NCBI RefSeq assembly: GCF_945952095.1
Contig: NZ_CAMFHL010000052.1
Span: forward strand, 1 to 38,202
Reading direction: 5' to 3'
Source: an uncultured Arsenicibacter sp.
Lineage (GTDB): Bacteria; Bacteroidota; Bacteroidia; Cytophagales; Spirosomataceae
DNA: 38,202 nucleotides
Translations under genes and position numbers: made by a program
Notes under the pieces: generated by a model
What the model was told of the DNA's origin: nothing
Database searches by the model: none
The model's input: only the letters and a program-made list of their open reading frames with translations
Part shown: positions 24,539-32,821 of the stretch, in pieces
How positions within the stretch are numbered: position 1 is the first letter of the stretch
How the letters are laid out: every line of letters begins with the position of its first letter

Positions 24539-25012
24539 ATGGCAAAGATTTCGTATTATACTGAAGAAGGACTAACGCGGCTGAGAACTGAGTTAAGTGA
24601 TCTGAAAACCAAAGGCCGGGCGGATATTGCCCGTCAGATTGCTGAGGCGCGTGATAAGGGCGATTTGAGTGAAAATGCTGAGTATGATGCAGCAAAGGAC
24701 GCTCAGGGCCTGCTGGAATTAAAGATTTCGAAGCTGGAAGATATCGTGGCCAACGCCCGTATTCTGGACGAGTCAACTGTGGATACGTCGCAGGTGTCGG
24801 TGTTGTCGAAAGTAAAGATCAAAAATAAGCGCAACGGTGCTGAAATGACCTATACGCTGGTATCCGAAGAAGAAGCTGACCTGAAACTGGGCCGGATTTC
24901 GGTAAGTTCACCGATCGGCAAAGGGCTGCTGGGTAAGAAAGTCGGCGAAGTAGCCGAAATCAAAGTACCGGCCGGTATGATGGAGTTTGAGGTTATCGAC
25001 ATTGGGCGTTAA
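24539..25012 (+). CDS. greA: Transcription elongation factor GreA
   Basis: The factor rescues backtracked RNA polymerase by stimulating RNA cleavage. The 157-residue length is standard. The N-terminal coiled coil (about 1-75) has YYTEEGLTRLRTELSDL and the conserved acidic tip in ARDKGDLSENAEYDAAKDAQG, which enters the polymerase channel. The C-terminal FKBP-like domain includes LVSEEEADLKLGRISVSSPIGKGLLGKKVGE. The start is fixed by the MAKISYYTEEGL opening. A HIT-family gene follows closely on the same strand, probably on the same transcript. Confidence 0.97.
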   Translation: MAKISYYTEEGLTRLRTELSDLKTKGRADIARQIAEARDKGDLSENAEYDAAKDAQGLLELKISKLEDIVANARILDESTVDTSQVSVLSKVKIKNKRNGAEMTYTLVSEEEADLKLGRISVSSPIGKGLLGKKVGEVAEIKVPAGMMEFEVIDIGR

Positions 25013-25068
25013 TTTGTCCGGCGTTGCCGTGCATTGGCATGGCGCTTTCATTCTACAACAAAACTGGC

Positions 25069-25461
25069 ATGGCTTCTATCTTTTCGCGTATTGCTGCCGG
25101 CGAAATTCCGGCCCACAAAATTGCTGAAACCGACGACTATCTGGCTTTTCTGGATGCGTTTCCGTGTGCCGTCGGGCATACGCTGGTGATCCCGAAAAAA
25201 GAGGTTGATTATGTGTTTAACCTCGACGATGAGTTGTATACGGGACTGATGCAGTTTGCTAAACAAATTGCGCCGGCTATTGAAAAAGCGGTTCCCTGCA
25301 AACGCATCGGGGTCGCCGTTATCGGGCTTGAAGTACCACACGCGCACGTTCACCTGATTCCGCTCAACAGTATGGCGGATATGAATTTCAGCAGTAAACT
25401 GAAATTAACACAGGAAGAACTGACCGAAACGGCCGAAAAAATCCGCAGTCACCTCGCCTGA
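25069..25461 (+). CDS. HIT family protein (histidine triad nucleotide-binding)
   Basis: The 130-residue product starts best at the ATG at 25069 (MASIFSRIAAGEIPAHKIAE), the classical HIT opening. An upstream ATG at 25024 would add 15 residues not typical of the family. The triad HAHVHL is at H91, H93 and H95. FLDAFPCAVGHTLVIPKKEVD is the usual substrate-pocket strand. HIT proteins hydrolyse nucleoside phosphoramidates or similar nucleotides; the exact substrate is unknown. It follows greA by 56 bases and probably shares its transcript. Confidence 0.93.
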   Translation: MASIFSRIAAGEIPAHKIAETDDYLAFLDAFPCAVGHTLVIPKKEVDYVFNLDDELYTGLMQFAKQIAPAIEKAVPCKRIGVAVIGLEVPHAHVHLIPLNSMADMNFSSKLKLTQEELTETAEKIRSHLA

Positions 25462-25876
25462 GGTGATGCCCTCCCGGCAGCATGCCGGACGCGGGCACTT
25501 TACTCTTTTCCCAAAAACATCACGCAGCGATTCATGAGCTCTCCGTGCGGCGGTTACCGCCCGTACGTGGCCTCATGCATCGCTGCGTTTGTTGCTCCGG
25601 GCGCTACCCCGCGCGCTACCCCGAGCGGTGCACGGGGTAAATGATTGTGGCCCTTCAGGCCGTGTTGGCTTGTGCGGCGGTTGTCGCCCCGCGCGGTTCA
25701 CGGGGTAAATGATTGTGGCCCTTCAGGCCGTGTCGGCCGGAGGCTATGGCCCGTAGGGCCTGTACAGCCGCAGGCGTCGGTAGCCCCCCGGGTCATTGTC
25801 CGAAAACAAAGCGTGCCGTCAGGTACGCCACAAAGGCATGACATGACGGCACGCTGTTTCCGGTATTCCGGTTATT
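25462..25876. repeat. GC-rich intergenic repeat region with hairpins and a 35-base direct repeat
   Basis: The 415 bases between the convergent HIT and AXE1 genes contain three kinds of structure. A long imperfect hairpin spans 25523-25587, with outer arms of 16 bases (25523-25538 and 25572-25587, one mismatch) and an inner GC-rich stem. A 35-base direct repeat, identical as read, occurs at 25631-25665 and 25699-25733, each copy preceded by a CCCCG...CGGGG dyad. A perfect 12-base stem lies at 25810-25821 with 25844-25855. A possible frame at 25645-25998 has no recognisable product and overlaps the esterase antisense, so I do not call it. Confidence 0.7.
25810..25855 (-). terminator. Terminator hairpin downstream of the AXE1 esterase gene
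   Basis: AGCGTGCCGTCA (25810-25821) pairs fully with TGACGGCACGCT (25844-25855). On the minus strand the stem is followed by TTTGTTTTCGG, a T-rich run suited to intrinsic termination. The hairpin begins about 20 bases after the esterase stop codon. Confidence 0.65.
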
Positions 25877-27175
25877 TTATTTCTTCGCTACATTCCCCTT
25901 CAGCTGCTCCAGCAGCCAGTTATTCATGGCTTCGGTTTGCTCCGGATAGGTCCAGTGGCCGGTTTCGCGGTACAGGTCAAGGCTTTTCGGAGCCGTAATG
26001 AGGTTATATGCTGCGTACATCGACGTAGGCGGACAGGTTTCGTCATTGAAACCCCATGAATACCGACCCGTAACCTTCACCTGCCGCGCAAAATTGACAA
26101 CATCGTAATAACCAACCGTTTTGATTTTGTCGGCCTTGTTGGTAAACGTGTTGCTGCCACCGGTAAACATGTGCGGCCAGCCACCGGCACGGCCCTTCAG
26201 ATAACCAGTCATGTCGCTCAGCGCCGGGTAATAGGCCGCCAGGTATTTGATGCGGCTGTCGAGGCCGGCCGTCACAATCGACAATGCCCCGCCCTGGCTG
26301 CCACCCGTTACGGCCAGGCGATTGGCGTCGCACTGTGGCAGACTCGTCAGAAAATCGAGGGCGCGGACGCAGCCGAGGTATACGCGCTTGTAGTAGTAGC
26401 GGTCGCGGTCGTCGAGGTTAAAGAGCATATAGCCCGACAGCGCACCGGCCGCCAGGTTGTTGTAAACTGATACATCCATCGTCACCGGAATGCCGTGGAT
26501 GCCGATTTCAAGCGTAATGACGTCTTTTTCGGCGTTGGCCACATCCCCGTAATACGGCCGGATGCCCGCACCGGGCACTTTCAGCATGGCCGGATAGGTG
26601 CCGGGCGCTTTCGGTACGCACAGAATGCCGTATAGCCGTGAGTTACCCCAGTTCTGAATATTGACATGGTAGACATTCACGCGTTCGGTGCAGCGTTCGG
26701 GCAGCAGCGTCATGCGGGCGTCGAGGGGAATTTTAGCCAGTTCAGCTTTGGCGTTGTCCCAGAAGCCGGTAAAGTCAGCGGGGTTTTCGACGGTCGGGCT
26801 GATGTCCTGCGGGTTGAAGCCGGCGGTGCCGAGGCCCTTGTACTCCTTACCGTCGATTTCGGCATAGGCAATGCAGCGCAGGAAGCCGCCTGTCTTCATC
26901 GTACCGCCGTCGATGGTCAGGGTACCGGTGGTGAGGGTTACGGTCTCTTTACGGGTCGGATCCATTTTTTCGGGACCAAGCTCCAGCCGCACCTTCGCCC
27001 CTTTGACAGGGTTGCCGTCCTTAAGCACCGAAATGGCAAAGCGGGCCGTTTCGCCGGTTTTATAGGTCCAGTCGGTATGGTCAGGGGCTACGACTACCTT
27101 AATGAGTCGTTCGGCGGGCTGCGCCAGGAGTACATGGGCTTGCAGCCAGAAGAGGATCAGGCATATTTTTTTCAT
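25877..27175 (-). CDS. Acetylxylan esterase-type alpha/beta hydrolase (AXE1/CE7-like)
   Basis: From the ATG at 27175 the protein is 432 residues, with a signal peptide MKKICLILFWLQAHVLLAQ; the longer start at 27217 would bury this signal. An N-terminal beta-sandwich (about 30-125) precedes an AXE1 alpha/beta hydrolase domain. It has the nucleophile in GGSQGGAL (S293 in this numbering), GCVRALDFLTSLPQCD before it, and the late DETCPPTSMYAAYN and TGHWTYPEQ that should supply Asp and His. CE7 enzymes remove acetyl groups from xylan or small acetylated sugars. The esterase is presumably periplasmic or secreted, with no polysaccharide locus next to it. Confidence 0.9.
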   Translation of the reverse strand: MKKICLILFWLQAHVLLAQPAERLIKVVVAPDHTDWTYKTGETARFAISVLKDGNPVKGAKVRLELGPEKMDPTRKETVTLTTGTLTIDGGTMKTGGFLRCIAYAEIDGKEYKGLGTAGFNPQDISPTVENPADFTGFWDNAKAELAKIPLDARMTLLPERCTERVNVYHVNIQNWGNSRLYGILCVPKAPGTYPAMLKVPGAGIRPYYGDVANAEKDVITLEIGIHGIPVTMDVSVYNNLAAGALSGYMLFNLDDRDRYYYKRVYLGCVRALDFLTSLPQCDANRLAVTGGSQGGALSIVTAGLDSRIKYLAAYYPALSDMTGYLKGRAGGWPHMFTGGSNTFTNKADKIKTVGYYDVVNFARQVKVTGRYSWGFNDETCPPTSMYAAYNLITAPKSLDLYRETGHWTYPEQTEAMNNWLLEQLKGNVAKK

Positions 27176-27247
27176 ACCGGTAAAAGCACATACAGGGCAG
27201 AACCTACGCAACGCCAATCGTACAGGCTACATGTCCGGCACTTTTTG

Positions 27248-27255
27248 TATATTTG
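27248..27255 (+). promoter_or_regulatory. Bacteroidota -7 box upstream of the Uma2 gene
   Basis: TATATTTG is a full match to TAnnTTTG and lies 26 bases before the ATG at 27282, giving a short leader. No TTTG is found at the -33 distance, so this is a partial promoter match. Confidence 0.4.
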
Positions 27256-27281
27256 ACTAGAGATACCAACGTAAACAGGAT

Positions 27282-27848
27282 ATGATCGCAACTGCCATAA
27301 CGCCGGATAACCTGCCGGTAACGCTGCAAACTGTTAGTGAGTTTGAACAGTGGGAGCGGGAGCACCCGACCGGGGGAAACTATGAGTTTGTAAACGGCAA
27401 CATTATTCCTAAGCCTGCCATGAAACAAAATGAAATTTTCATTGCTGAATTTCTGACCCGCTCCTTTATCAAAACTGTTCAGTTTCAGCATGGAGATGTG
27501 TTGTTGCCGGAAGTAGATTCGTATGTCGATGCAACACGGAAGCGGATACCTGACCTGACCTACTTTACGGTGGCGCAGAAAGAGGCTATCCGGCGGGGCG
27601 AGCGTGTACAGACACATTTCGCGATTGAAATTCTGTCCGATTCAGAATCGCACGAGGATGTGCTGGAAAAAATTCAGGACTATTTCGACGGCGGTGCACA
27701 GTTAGTGTGGTACATCGTACCTAAACGCCAGCGGATCTACGCTTACACGTCGCCGGAAACCTTACACATTTATGCGGCAACTGACCTGATTACCGCGACC
27801 CCCGTGGTTCCGGAGTTAGCCTTTACGGTGGGCGATATGTTTTTGTAG
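27282..27848 (+). CDS. Uma2 family protein (DUF820, PD-(D/E)XK nuclease fold)
   Basis: The 188-residue protein has the Uma2 pattern: YEFVNGNIIPKP (34-45), a central VDATRKRIPDLTYF with D91, FAIEILSDSESHED with E116, and LEKIQDYFDGGAQLVWYIVPKRQRIYAY with K130. These positions correspond to the restriction endonuclease-like core. Uma2 genes are often present in many copies in cyanobacteria and some Cytophagales, and their biological role is unclear. It stands alone between convergent or divergent neighbours. Family is clear; a nuclease activity is inferred from the fold only. Confidence 0.88.
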   Translation: MIATAITPDNLPVTLQTVSEFEQWEREHPTGGNYEFVNGNIIPKPAMKQNEIFIAEFLTRSFIKTVQFQHGDVLLPEVDSYVDATRKRIPDLTYFTVAQKEAIRRGERVQTHFAIEILSDSESHEDVLEKIQDYFDGGAQLVWYIVPKRQRIYAYTSPETLHIYAATDLITATPVVPELAFTVGDMFL

Positions 27849-27870
27849 TACGCCCGGCAACACCAGCCCG

Positions 27871-28707
27871 TTATACCTCCGCGACCTGCGTCGGCGAGTA
27901 GCCGAACGCTTTCTTAAACGCAAATGAGAAGTGTGATAAATCCTCAAACCCGACCTCAAGGTAGACATCGCTGGGGCGCTGATGTTGCTTTGTGATTTTG
28001 AAATAGGCCTCCTCCAGCCGCCGCTTTTTGAGCCATACACCCGGCGTTGTCCCGAATATCCTCTCAAAATCCCGCTTGAACGACGACAGGCTCCGGCCGG
28101 TCATGAAGGCAAACCGCTCCAGACTTACGTTAAACCGGAAATTGCGGTTCATGAATTCTTCAAGGTCTATTTTATCCGGCGTCCCGAACGTGAACAGAAC
28201 CGGCGCGAGGTTCGGTTCTGTCTGTAACAGAATGAGTAACAGCTCTTCCCGTTTAATGTCGGCAAAGGTGGTATCCAGCTGTAGCCCCCCCGCATAGTAG
28301 GGCTCCAGCGACCGGATGTAGGCGTCCAGAAGCTTGTTGGCCTGTATGTGTAAAAACGCATCATGGTTTGTCGGCGGACTAACCGTATACGGATGACGTT
28401 CCAGAAACAGCTTTAGAAACGGCTCGTCGAGCGTGATAATGATCTTCTTAAACTCATCGCCGTCTTTAAATTTGGTGTAGCGCATCAGCTGGTTTTTCCG
28501 GGCAATAACCGCATCGCCAGGCGCCATGCTGTACCGTTTCTGCCCGTCATAGGCCTTCACCGCGCCTTTTCACAGGTACATGAAAAAATGCTCCGGAATA
28601 AACTGCTCCGGCGATATATCGGGGCCTAAGTGGCAGGAGTGAATCGGGTTGATGTCCAAAGGGCTGTATGGAAAAGGCGAATGCAGAAAAGATAACAAAT
28701 TCTGCAT
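27871..28707 (-). pseudogene. AraC-family transcription regulator interrupted by in-frame TGA
   Basis: The intact-looking downstream part (GTG at 28560 to 27871) encodes an N-terminal ligand-domain remnant and a C-terminal AraC helix-turn-helix pair (TTPGVWLKKRRLEEAYFKI and SDVYLEVGFEDLSHFSFAFKKAFGYSPTQ). The same frame continues upstream through a TGA at 28570-28572 to an ATG at 28707. It encodes MQNLLSFLHSPFPYSPLDI, then HSCHLGPDISPEQFIPEHFF, then MYL-stop-KGA. That upstream segment reads as the normal cupin-like start of this regulator family, so codon 46 is most simply a nonsense mutation. Reinitiation at the GTG, readthrough or a sequencing error are alternatives. The start ATG also lies within a hairpin (28677-28711). 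Confidence 0.75.
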
Positions 28708-28711
28708 TCGC
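28677..28711 (-). terminator. Hairpin between the reductase and AraC genes, overlapping the AraC start codon
   Basis: GCGAATGCAGA (28677-28687) pairs perfectly with TCTGCATTCGC (28701-28711) around a 13-base AT-rich loop. On the minus strand the stem is followed by CTTTTCC, a weak T run. It lies about 24 bases after the reductase stop and contains the only good ATG of the AraC frame. It may end reductase transcripts and also hide the AraC start. Confidence 0.5.
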
Positions 28712-28734
28712 GGTTGGCACTCAGCGTCGTTTTT

Positions 28735-29694
28735 TCAGCGGGCGATACTATCCAGACTCGCCAGCACGGCAGTTTCTTTCGTACGCGGATGCCAGTCTAA
28801 CAGCTTCTGCGCTTTTTGGTTCGACAGCTCAATGTAAAACGCGTCGCCGGTCGGCTGCATGGCTCCGATGCCCGCGGCCTGCTCCGGCCGTTCCTGCCTG
28901 ATGAGCTGGGCAACATCGTAAAAACTCATCACACCGGTTGATGTGACCAGAAACCGCTCACCAGTGGCGGCAGGATGCAGCATGGCCCTGATGTGGATAT
29001 CGGCCACGTCGCGGACATCGACCACGCCAAAGGTAAAGGCCGGACTTTCGGTCACGTAGCCGCTAAGGATCGGCCTGATTACCCCGTCGATGGAGGCCGA
29101 CGAAATGCCGCCCAACATCGGCCCGAAAATAGCTACCGGATTGATAACAGTCAGTTCCATTGCCCCGCCTTCGGTACGGATATACTCCCACGCCGCTTTC
29201 TCCGCCACCGTTTTGGATTTAATATATGCCATGATGGGCGCTTGTTCGTCTGTCCAGTCGGTTTCGGTAAAGACATGACCTGGTATGCGCGGACCATAGC
29301 CGATTGCTGCAAATGACGAAGTCAGGACCACGCGCCGGACTCCTGCGGCCCTGGCGGCTTTCAGGACGCGCAACGATCCGTCGCGGGCCGGAATGATCAG
29401 TTCGTTTTCATCGTCGGGTTGGGTCATGGGGAACGGTGAGGCAACGTGCAGGACATAATCGCAGCCCGTAACAGCCGTATCCCAGCCACTGTCGCTGGTC
29501 AGATCGGCTTCAAAAAACGATAACCGGCTCAGGTCGGTGAGGCCACCTGCCTGCAACGCCTCAATAATTTCGGTTTTCCGGTGCAGAGACCGCAGGGTGG
29601 TCCGGACAAGATACCCTTGTTGCAGTAACTGCAAAATCGTGTGTATACCCACAAAGCCGGTTCCGCCGGTTACTAAAACTGTTTGCTTGCTCAT
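28735..29694 (-). CDS. NAD(P)-dependent epimerase/reductase of the dihydroflavonol-4-reductase type
   Basis: From the ATG at 29694 the protein has 319 residues and starts MSKQTVLVTGGTGFVG; an earlier ATG at 29763 would add 23 residues unlike the family. The Rossmann motif TGGTGFVG is at 9-16, the catalytic YIKSK has Y167 and K171, and LTSSFAAIGYG carries the serine. DYVLHVASPFP (79-89) is the DFR/extended-SDR signature. It likely reduces a ketone or aldehyde; the physiological substrate is unknown. The downstream AraC gene faces the same way and may once have regulated it. Confidence 0.92.
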   Translation of the reverse strand: MSKQTVLVTGGTGFVGIHTILQLLQQGYLVRTTLRSLHRKTEIIEALQAGGLTDLSRLSFFEADLTSDSGWDTAVTGCDYVLHVASPFPMTQPDDENELIIPARDGSLRVLKAARAAGVRRVVLTSSFAAIGYGPRIPGHVFTETDWTDEQAPIMAYIKSKTVAEKAAWEYIRTEGGAMELTVINPVAIFGPMLGGISSASIDGVIRPILSGYVTESPAFTFGVVDVRDVADIHIRAMLHPAATGERFLVTSTGVMSFYDVAQLIRQERPEQAAGIGAMQPTGDAFYIELSNQKAQKLLDWHPRTKETAVLASLDSIAR

Positions 29695-29796
29695 AATTGT
29701 GTTTGTTATTACAGCAGCAAAATTCAGCAGTAAACCGACGGCCGGCTTTGTTGTAACGTTCAATTTTACTTTGTTATGAAGGTCAGCGCTTCCGGA

Positions 29797-30849
29797 TTAC
29801 CCCCGAATCTCGCGCCGCATAAACGAAGCGTAGGCGAGGGCGAAACACACGACCGTGGCGGCCAGCAACCCGCTTACCTGCGGCCACACAATGAGCAGGC
29901 TCTCGCGGAAGGGCAGGGGCGCGGGAATCGCACCGGCCATCTGCTCAATCGTCAGCGGGCCCAGGCTCCGTACCGACGGCATCAGCAGCGTGGTGGTCGC
30001 GTCGGTATAGAGCTGTCCGGGTGCAAGCCGGAGCAGGTTCAGGACCAGATTATTGTACCGGACAGCGTCGTACGGCAACACATAGGCAGGGTCGGGCAGA
30101 AACGCTTTTACCGCCAGATTTACGCCGATGCTGTAAAACACCGTGAAAAACAGCCAGATGCCAATGGCCGTCAGTGCCGAGGTCGATGTTTGCCGGAACC
30201 GGACCGACAGCAGGATCGACAGGCTGAGCCAGAACCCGACATAGACGATGTTCAGCGCCACAAAGCTGATGATCCGCAGAATTTCCTCCGGCTCAATGCC
30301 GACGCCCGTTGTCAGGATGCCGGCTCCGACCAGCAAGAGCGCCAGGGCACCGAACAGGTAGCTGACCACCAGCAGGGCACTGGCAAACTTGGCCAGCAAC
30401 AGGTTGTCGCGGTAGACGGGCTGCGCCATCAGCCGGATCAGCGTGCCGTTGTTCTGCTCGGCGTTGATTGCGTCGAAACCCAGGCTGATGCCCAGCAATG
30501 GCCCCAAAAAGTTCATGAACACGTGGAAGGGCGGCAGGGTCCCGTCCGTGATCGTCAGAAATTTCAGGTACAGGTAAAACCGGTCAGTGTCTTCCGGATT
30601 GGCCACTACAGCGCGTATATTGCTCAGCGACACGTACATGGACCCCAGAAAAGTAAGCCCGATCAACGCCAGCAGGACAATAAACCGCCAGCTCCGGATG
30701 TGGTCGGCCACTTCTTTCCGGACCATCACACTAAACGGCCCGCGCGCGGTTGCCGGCCGGCTAAACCACTCAGGATGCCTGCTGATAGGTAGTAAACGTT
30801 CTCTGGAAAAGACGGCCGGACTTTTCATGGATATTGGTTTCGGTTGCAT
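29797..30849 (-). CDS. ABC-2 type transporter permease
   Basis: The 350-residue membrane protein has a cytoplasmic N-terminus, then about six hydrophobic helices: one near 57-75 (FIVLLALIGLTFLGS), a cluster near 150-235 (LLVVSYLFGALALLLVGAG, LNIVYVGFWLSLSILLSV and IGIWLFFTVFYSIG), and a last one at about 321-340. MVRKEVADHIRSWRF and FLGPLLGISLGFDAINAEQNNGTL are typical ABC-2/Nos-type permease blocks. Its 5' end overlaps the ATPase gene by 80 bases if the first ATG is used; Met8 (30828) or Met42 are alternatives. It should form the channel of an exporter with the ATPase and the NEW3 protein; the cargo is unknown. Confidence 0.9.
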   Translation of the reverse strand: MQPKPISMKSPAVFSRERLLPISRHPEWFSRPATARGPFSVMVRKEVADHIRSWRFIVLLALIGLTFLGSMYVSLSNIRAVVANPEDTDRFYLYLKFLTITDGTLPPFHVFMNFLGPLLGISLGFDAINAEQNNGTLIRLMAQPVYRDNLLLAKFASALLVVSYLFGALALLLVGAGILTTGVGIEPEEILRIISFVALNIVYVGFWLSLSILLSVRFRQTSTSALTAIGIWLFFTVFYSIGVNLAVKAFLPDPAYVLPYDAVRYNNLVLNLLRLAPGQLYTDATTTLLMPSVRSLGPLTIEQMAGAIPAPLPFRESLLIVWPQVSGLLAATVVCFALAYASFMRREIRG

Positions 30850-31789
30850 GATCGTCGAAATACTTCTGATAAATGTCGTCGAGTTCGTACTGTTTCTTGT
30901 GGACGCCCATCACATCGAGTCCCTGCTGCACAAAGAACCGGACAAGGTCGGGCGTGATGTCGGCATGGCACGTGATCTCCGCTACCTGCCCGTTGACCGT
31001 CACCTGCTGCACCGCCGGCAGCTGCCGTAACGACTCGCTCAGCGGCCACGGCACCGGCAGTTTTTCGCGGACCGCAATGCTGACCATGTAGCCCTCGCTC
31101 GTGGTGAGGGTACGCGAGAGCTTGTCCATACTGCCTTCCGCCTGTAACCGGCCACCGGCAAAAATGCCGACGCGGTCGCAGACCTGCTGCACCTGATTGA
31201 GGTGGTGCGACGACAACAGCACCGTAAGCCCCTGTTCGCGGCTCAGGCGGTGGATGAGCGTCAGAAACTCCTTAACGCCGCTGGGGTCGATGCCCAGCGT
31301 TGGTTCGTCGAGAATAATTACTTCGGGACGTTTAAGCAGCACCTCCGCAAGGCCCAGCCGCTGTTTCATGCCCCGCGAAAAGGTGGCCGTTTTCTTATGG
31401 GCTGATCCGCCCAGACCGATTATGTCGAGCATATCGAGGGCGCGGTCGGTGACCTCCGCCTCCGGAATGCCGTTGAGCCGGCCGATGTAGACCAGATTAT
31501 CGAGGGCCGACATGCTGTCGTAAAACCCGACGCTGTCCGGCATATACCCCACCTTTTTTTTGACGGCAATCGGGTTGGTCGTAGCATTGTAGCCGCAGAC
31601 CGTGGCCGTACCCGATGTAGGCTCGGTGAGGCCCAGCATCATCAGGATGGTGGTTGTTTTGCCGGCGCCGTTAGGGCCGAGCAAGCCGAAAATTTCGCCT
31701 TTGCTGATCGACAGGTTCAGGTTATCAACGGCTTTCAGTGACCCATAGCATTTTGTCAAGCCTTTGAGGTCAATGACAGGATTTTCCAT
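30770..31789 (-). CDS. ABC transporter ATP-binding protein
   Basis: The 339-residue ATPase has Walker A GPNGAGKTT at 38-46, signature FSRGMKQRL at 137-145 and Walker B VIILDEP at 157-163, followed by a switch histidine in LLSSHHLNQV. About 110 residues after the nucleotide-binding domain (GRLQAEGSMDKLSR onward) form the C-terminal accessory domain seen in ABC-2 exporter ATPases. The end overlaps the permease gene by up to 80 bases, so the two are translationally linked. The gene is 5 bases downstream of the NEW3 gene, supporting a three-gene exporter operon. Confidence 0.95.
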   Translation of the reverse strand: MENPVIDLKGLTKCYGSLKAVDNLNLSISKGEIFGLLGPNGAGKTTTILMMLGLTEPTSGTATVCGYNATTNPIAVKKKVGYMPDSVGFYDSMSALDNLVYIGRLNGIPEAEVTDRALDMLDIIGLGGSAHKKTATFSRGMKQRLGLAEVLLKRPEVIILDEPTLGIDPSGVKEFLTLIHRLSREQGLTVLLSSHHLNQVQQVCDRVGIFAGGRLQAEGSMDKLSRTLTTSEGYMVSIAVREKLPVPWPLSESLRQLPAVQQVTVNGQVAEITCHADITPDLVRFFVQQGLDVMGVHKKQYELDDIYQKYFDDHATETNIHEKSGRLFQRTFTTYQQAS

Positions 31790-31794
31790 GGTAC

Positions 31795-32655
31795 TTATCG
31801 TCTGCCGTATTTGCGGGTAAGGTTAAAGACAAGACCAATGGCGCCGAGGATGGTCAGCATGCCGAACCAGCCGGACAACAGCGAGGTTTTGACGGTCATG
31901 CGGAAGGTGGCGTTGGCGGTTGAGTTGTTGTTTTTGGCAGTCAGGGTGGTGACGTAATCACCGGCGATGGTTTTGCCGGGGACCTTGATGGTGGCCGTCA
32001 CGTCGGTGACCTTGCCGGGGTCGAGGCGCGCGGTTTTGGCGGGGGCAAACGAAACGTCCCAGCCCGTTGGCGTCTGCGCGGTCAGCTCCACGTTTTCGAG
32101 CGGGAGCGTGCCGGTATTTTTCAGCAGCAGGTGCACTTCCTTGCTGCTGCCCTCGGTGATGTCGTCGCTGAGGCGGCCGGTCGGGGTGGTGAGCTCGAGG
32201 CCGTAAGCACCCTTCACGACGGCTTCGAGGCTGAGGCTCAGGTTCTCATCGGGGGCCGTGGCCGTAAACGGCACGGTGTATTTGGCCGGTTTAGTGTCGG
32301 GGCGTGCCAGCAGCTCGACCGTTACTTCCTGCGACTGCCCGGGCTCGACGCTGACCGCCGTAACGGGGCTGCCCATGACCCTGAACACACCGGCCCATCC
32401 GGCGGGGAGCTGCGCGTGCAGGTCATACAGTTTGGCTTTCGGGGTTCCGTTGTGCAGCGAGGTCGCGAACCGGAACGTTTCGGTGGAGGCCCCCTCTAAG
32501 TTGATGAGGCCGGACTTAAGCGACGATTTGTCGCCGGACTTTGCGGCTGTTTGCGCAAAAAGGGGTGAGGTTGTGAGCAGTCCGGACAAAAAAAACACAA
32601 CCAGACCACGAGGGTTTACCTTGTTTTTTGTGATGTTTGAACGAAACGCAGACAT
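31795..32655 (-). CDS. NEW3-domain membrane-anchored protein of the ABC exporter operon
   Basis: The 286-residue protein has a signal peptide (cleavage near residue 35, SPLFAQ), two NEW3 / alpha-galactosidase-associated beta-sandwich domains (about 54-147 and 165-255, each with the GxxxxVT-type strand pattern), and a C-terminal membrane helix (258-279) with a short basic tail. It should sit in the periplasm, anchored to the inner membrane. NEW3 proteins often occur with an ABC-2 ATPase and permease, as here, and may bind the exported cargo or help the transporter; this role is inferred from gene order. Confidence 0.86.
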   Translation of the reverse strand: MSAFRSNITKNKVNPRGLVVFFLSGLLTTSPLFAQTAAKSGDKSSLKSGLINLEGASTETFRFATSLHNGTPKAKLYDLHAQLPAGWAGVFRVMGSPVTAVSVEPGQSQEVTVELLARPDTKPAKYTVPFTATAPDENLSLSLEAVVKGAYGLELTTPTGRLSDDITEGSSKEVHLLLKNTGTLPLENVELTAQTPTGWDVSFAPAKTARLDPGKVTDVTATIKVPGKTIAGDYVTTLTAKNNNSTANATFRMTVKTSLLSGWFGMLTILGAIGLVFNLTRKYGRR

Positions 32656-32802
32656 AATCTAATAAACAAAAGATAGGGTTTACATTTTATTTATTAAAAC
32701 ATGACACCTGCCGCTACGTTTAGCGGCAGTACTCCTGCAAAATTAATACGTGATACTATTTTGCGTCAAGACTATCCCCGCAAAATATTCGCTATGCTGT
32801 CA

Positions 32803-32821
32803 AACGGAATGGCATTCCGTT
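32803..32821 (-). terminator. Short hairpin directly after the DUF2200 gene
   Basis: AACGGAAT (32803-32810) pairs perfectly with ATTCCGTT (32814-32821) over a 3-base loop and touches the DUF2200 stop codon. On the minus strand only TTTG follows, so it is a weak terminator. A second stem, CTGCCGCT/AGCGGCAG (32708-32715 with 32722-32729), lies further downstream in the same gap and may help. Confidence 0.45.

Noticed and set aside
25645..25998. Plus-strand frame of 117 codons in the GC-rich gap
   Set aside because: It covers the direct repeats and then runs antisense into the esterase gene; composition is that of repeat DNA.
29776..30792. Plus-strand frame of 338 codons over the ABC-2 permease
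   Set aside because: Extremely Gln/Arg/Asp-rich and antisense to a well-supported membrane protein; no signal or domain.
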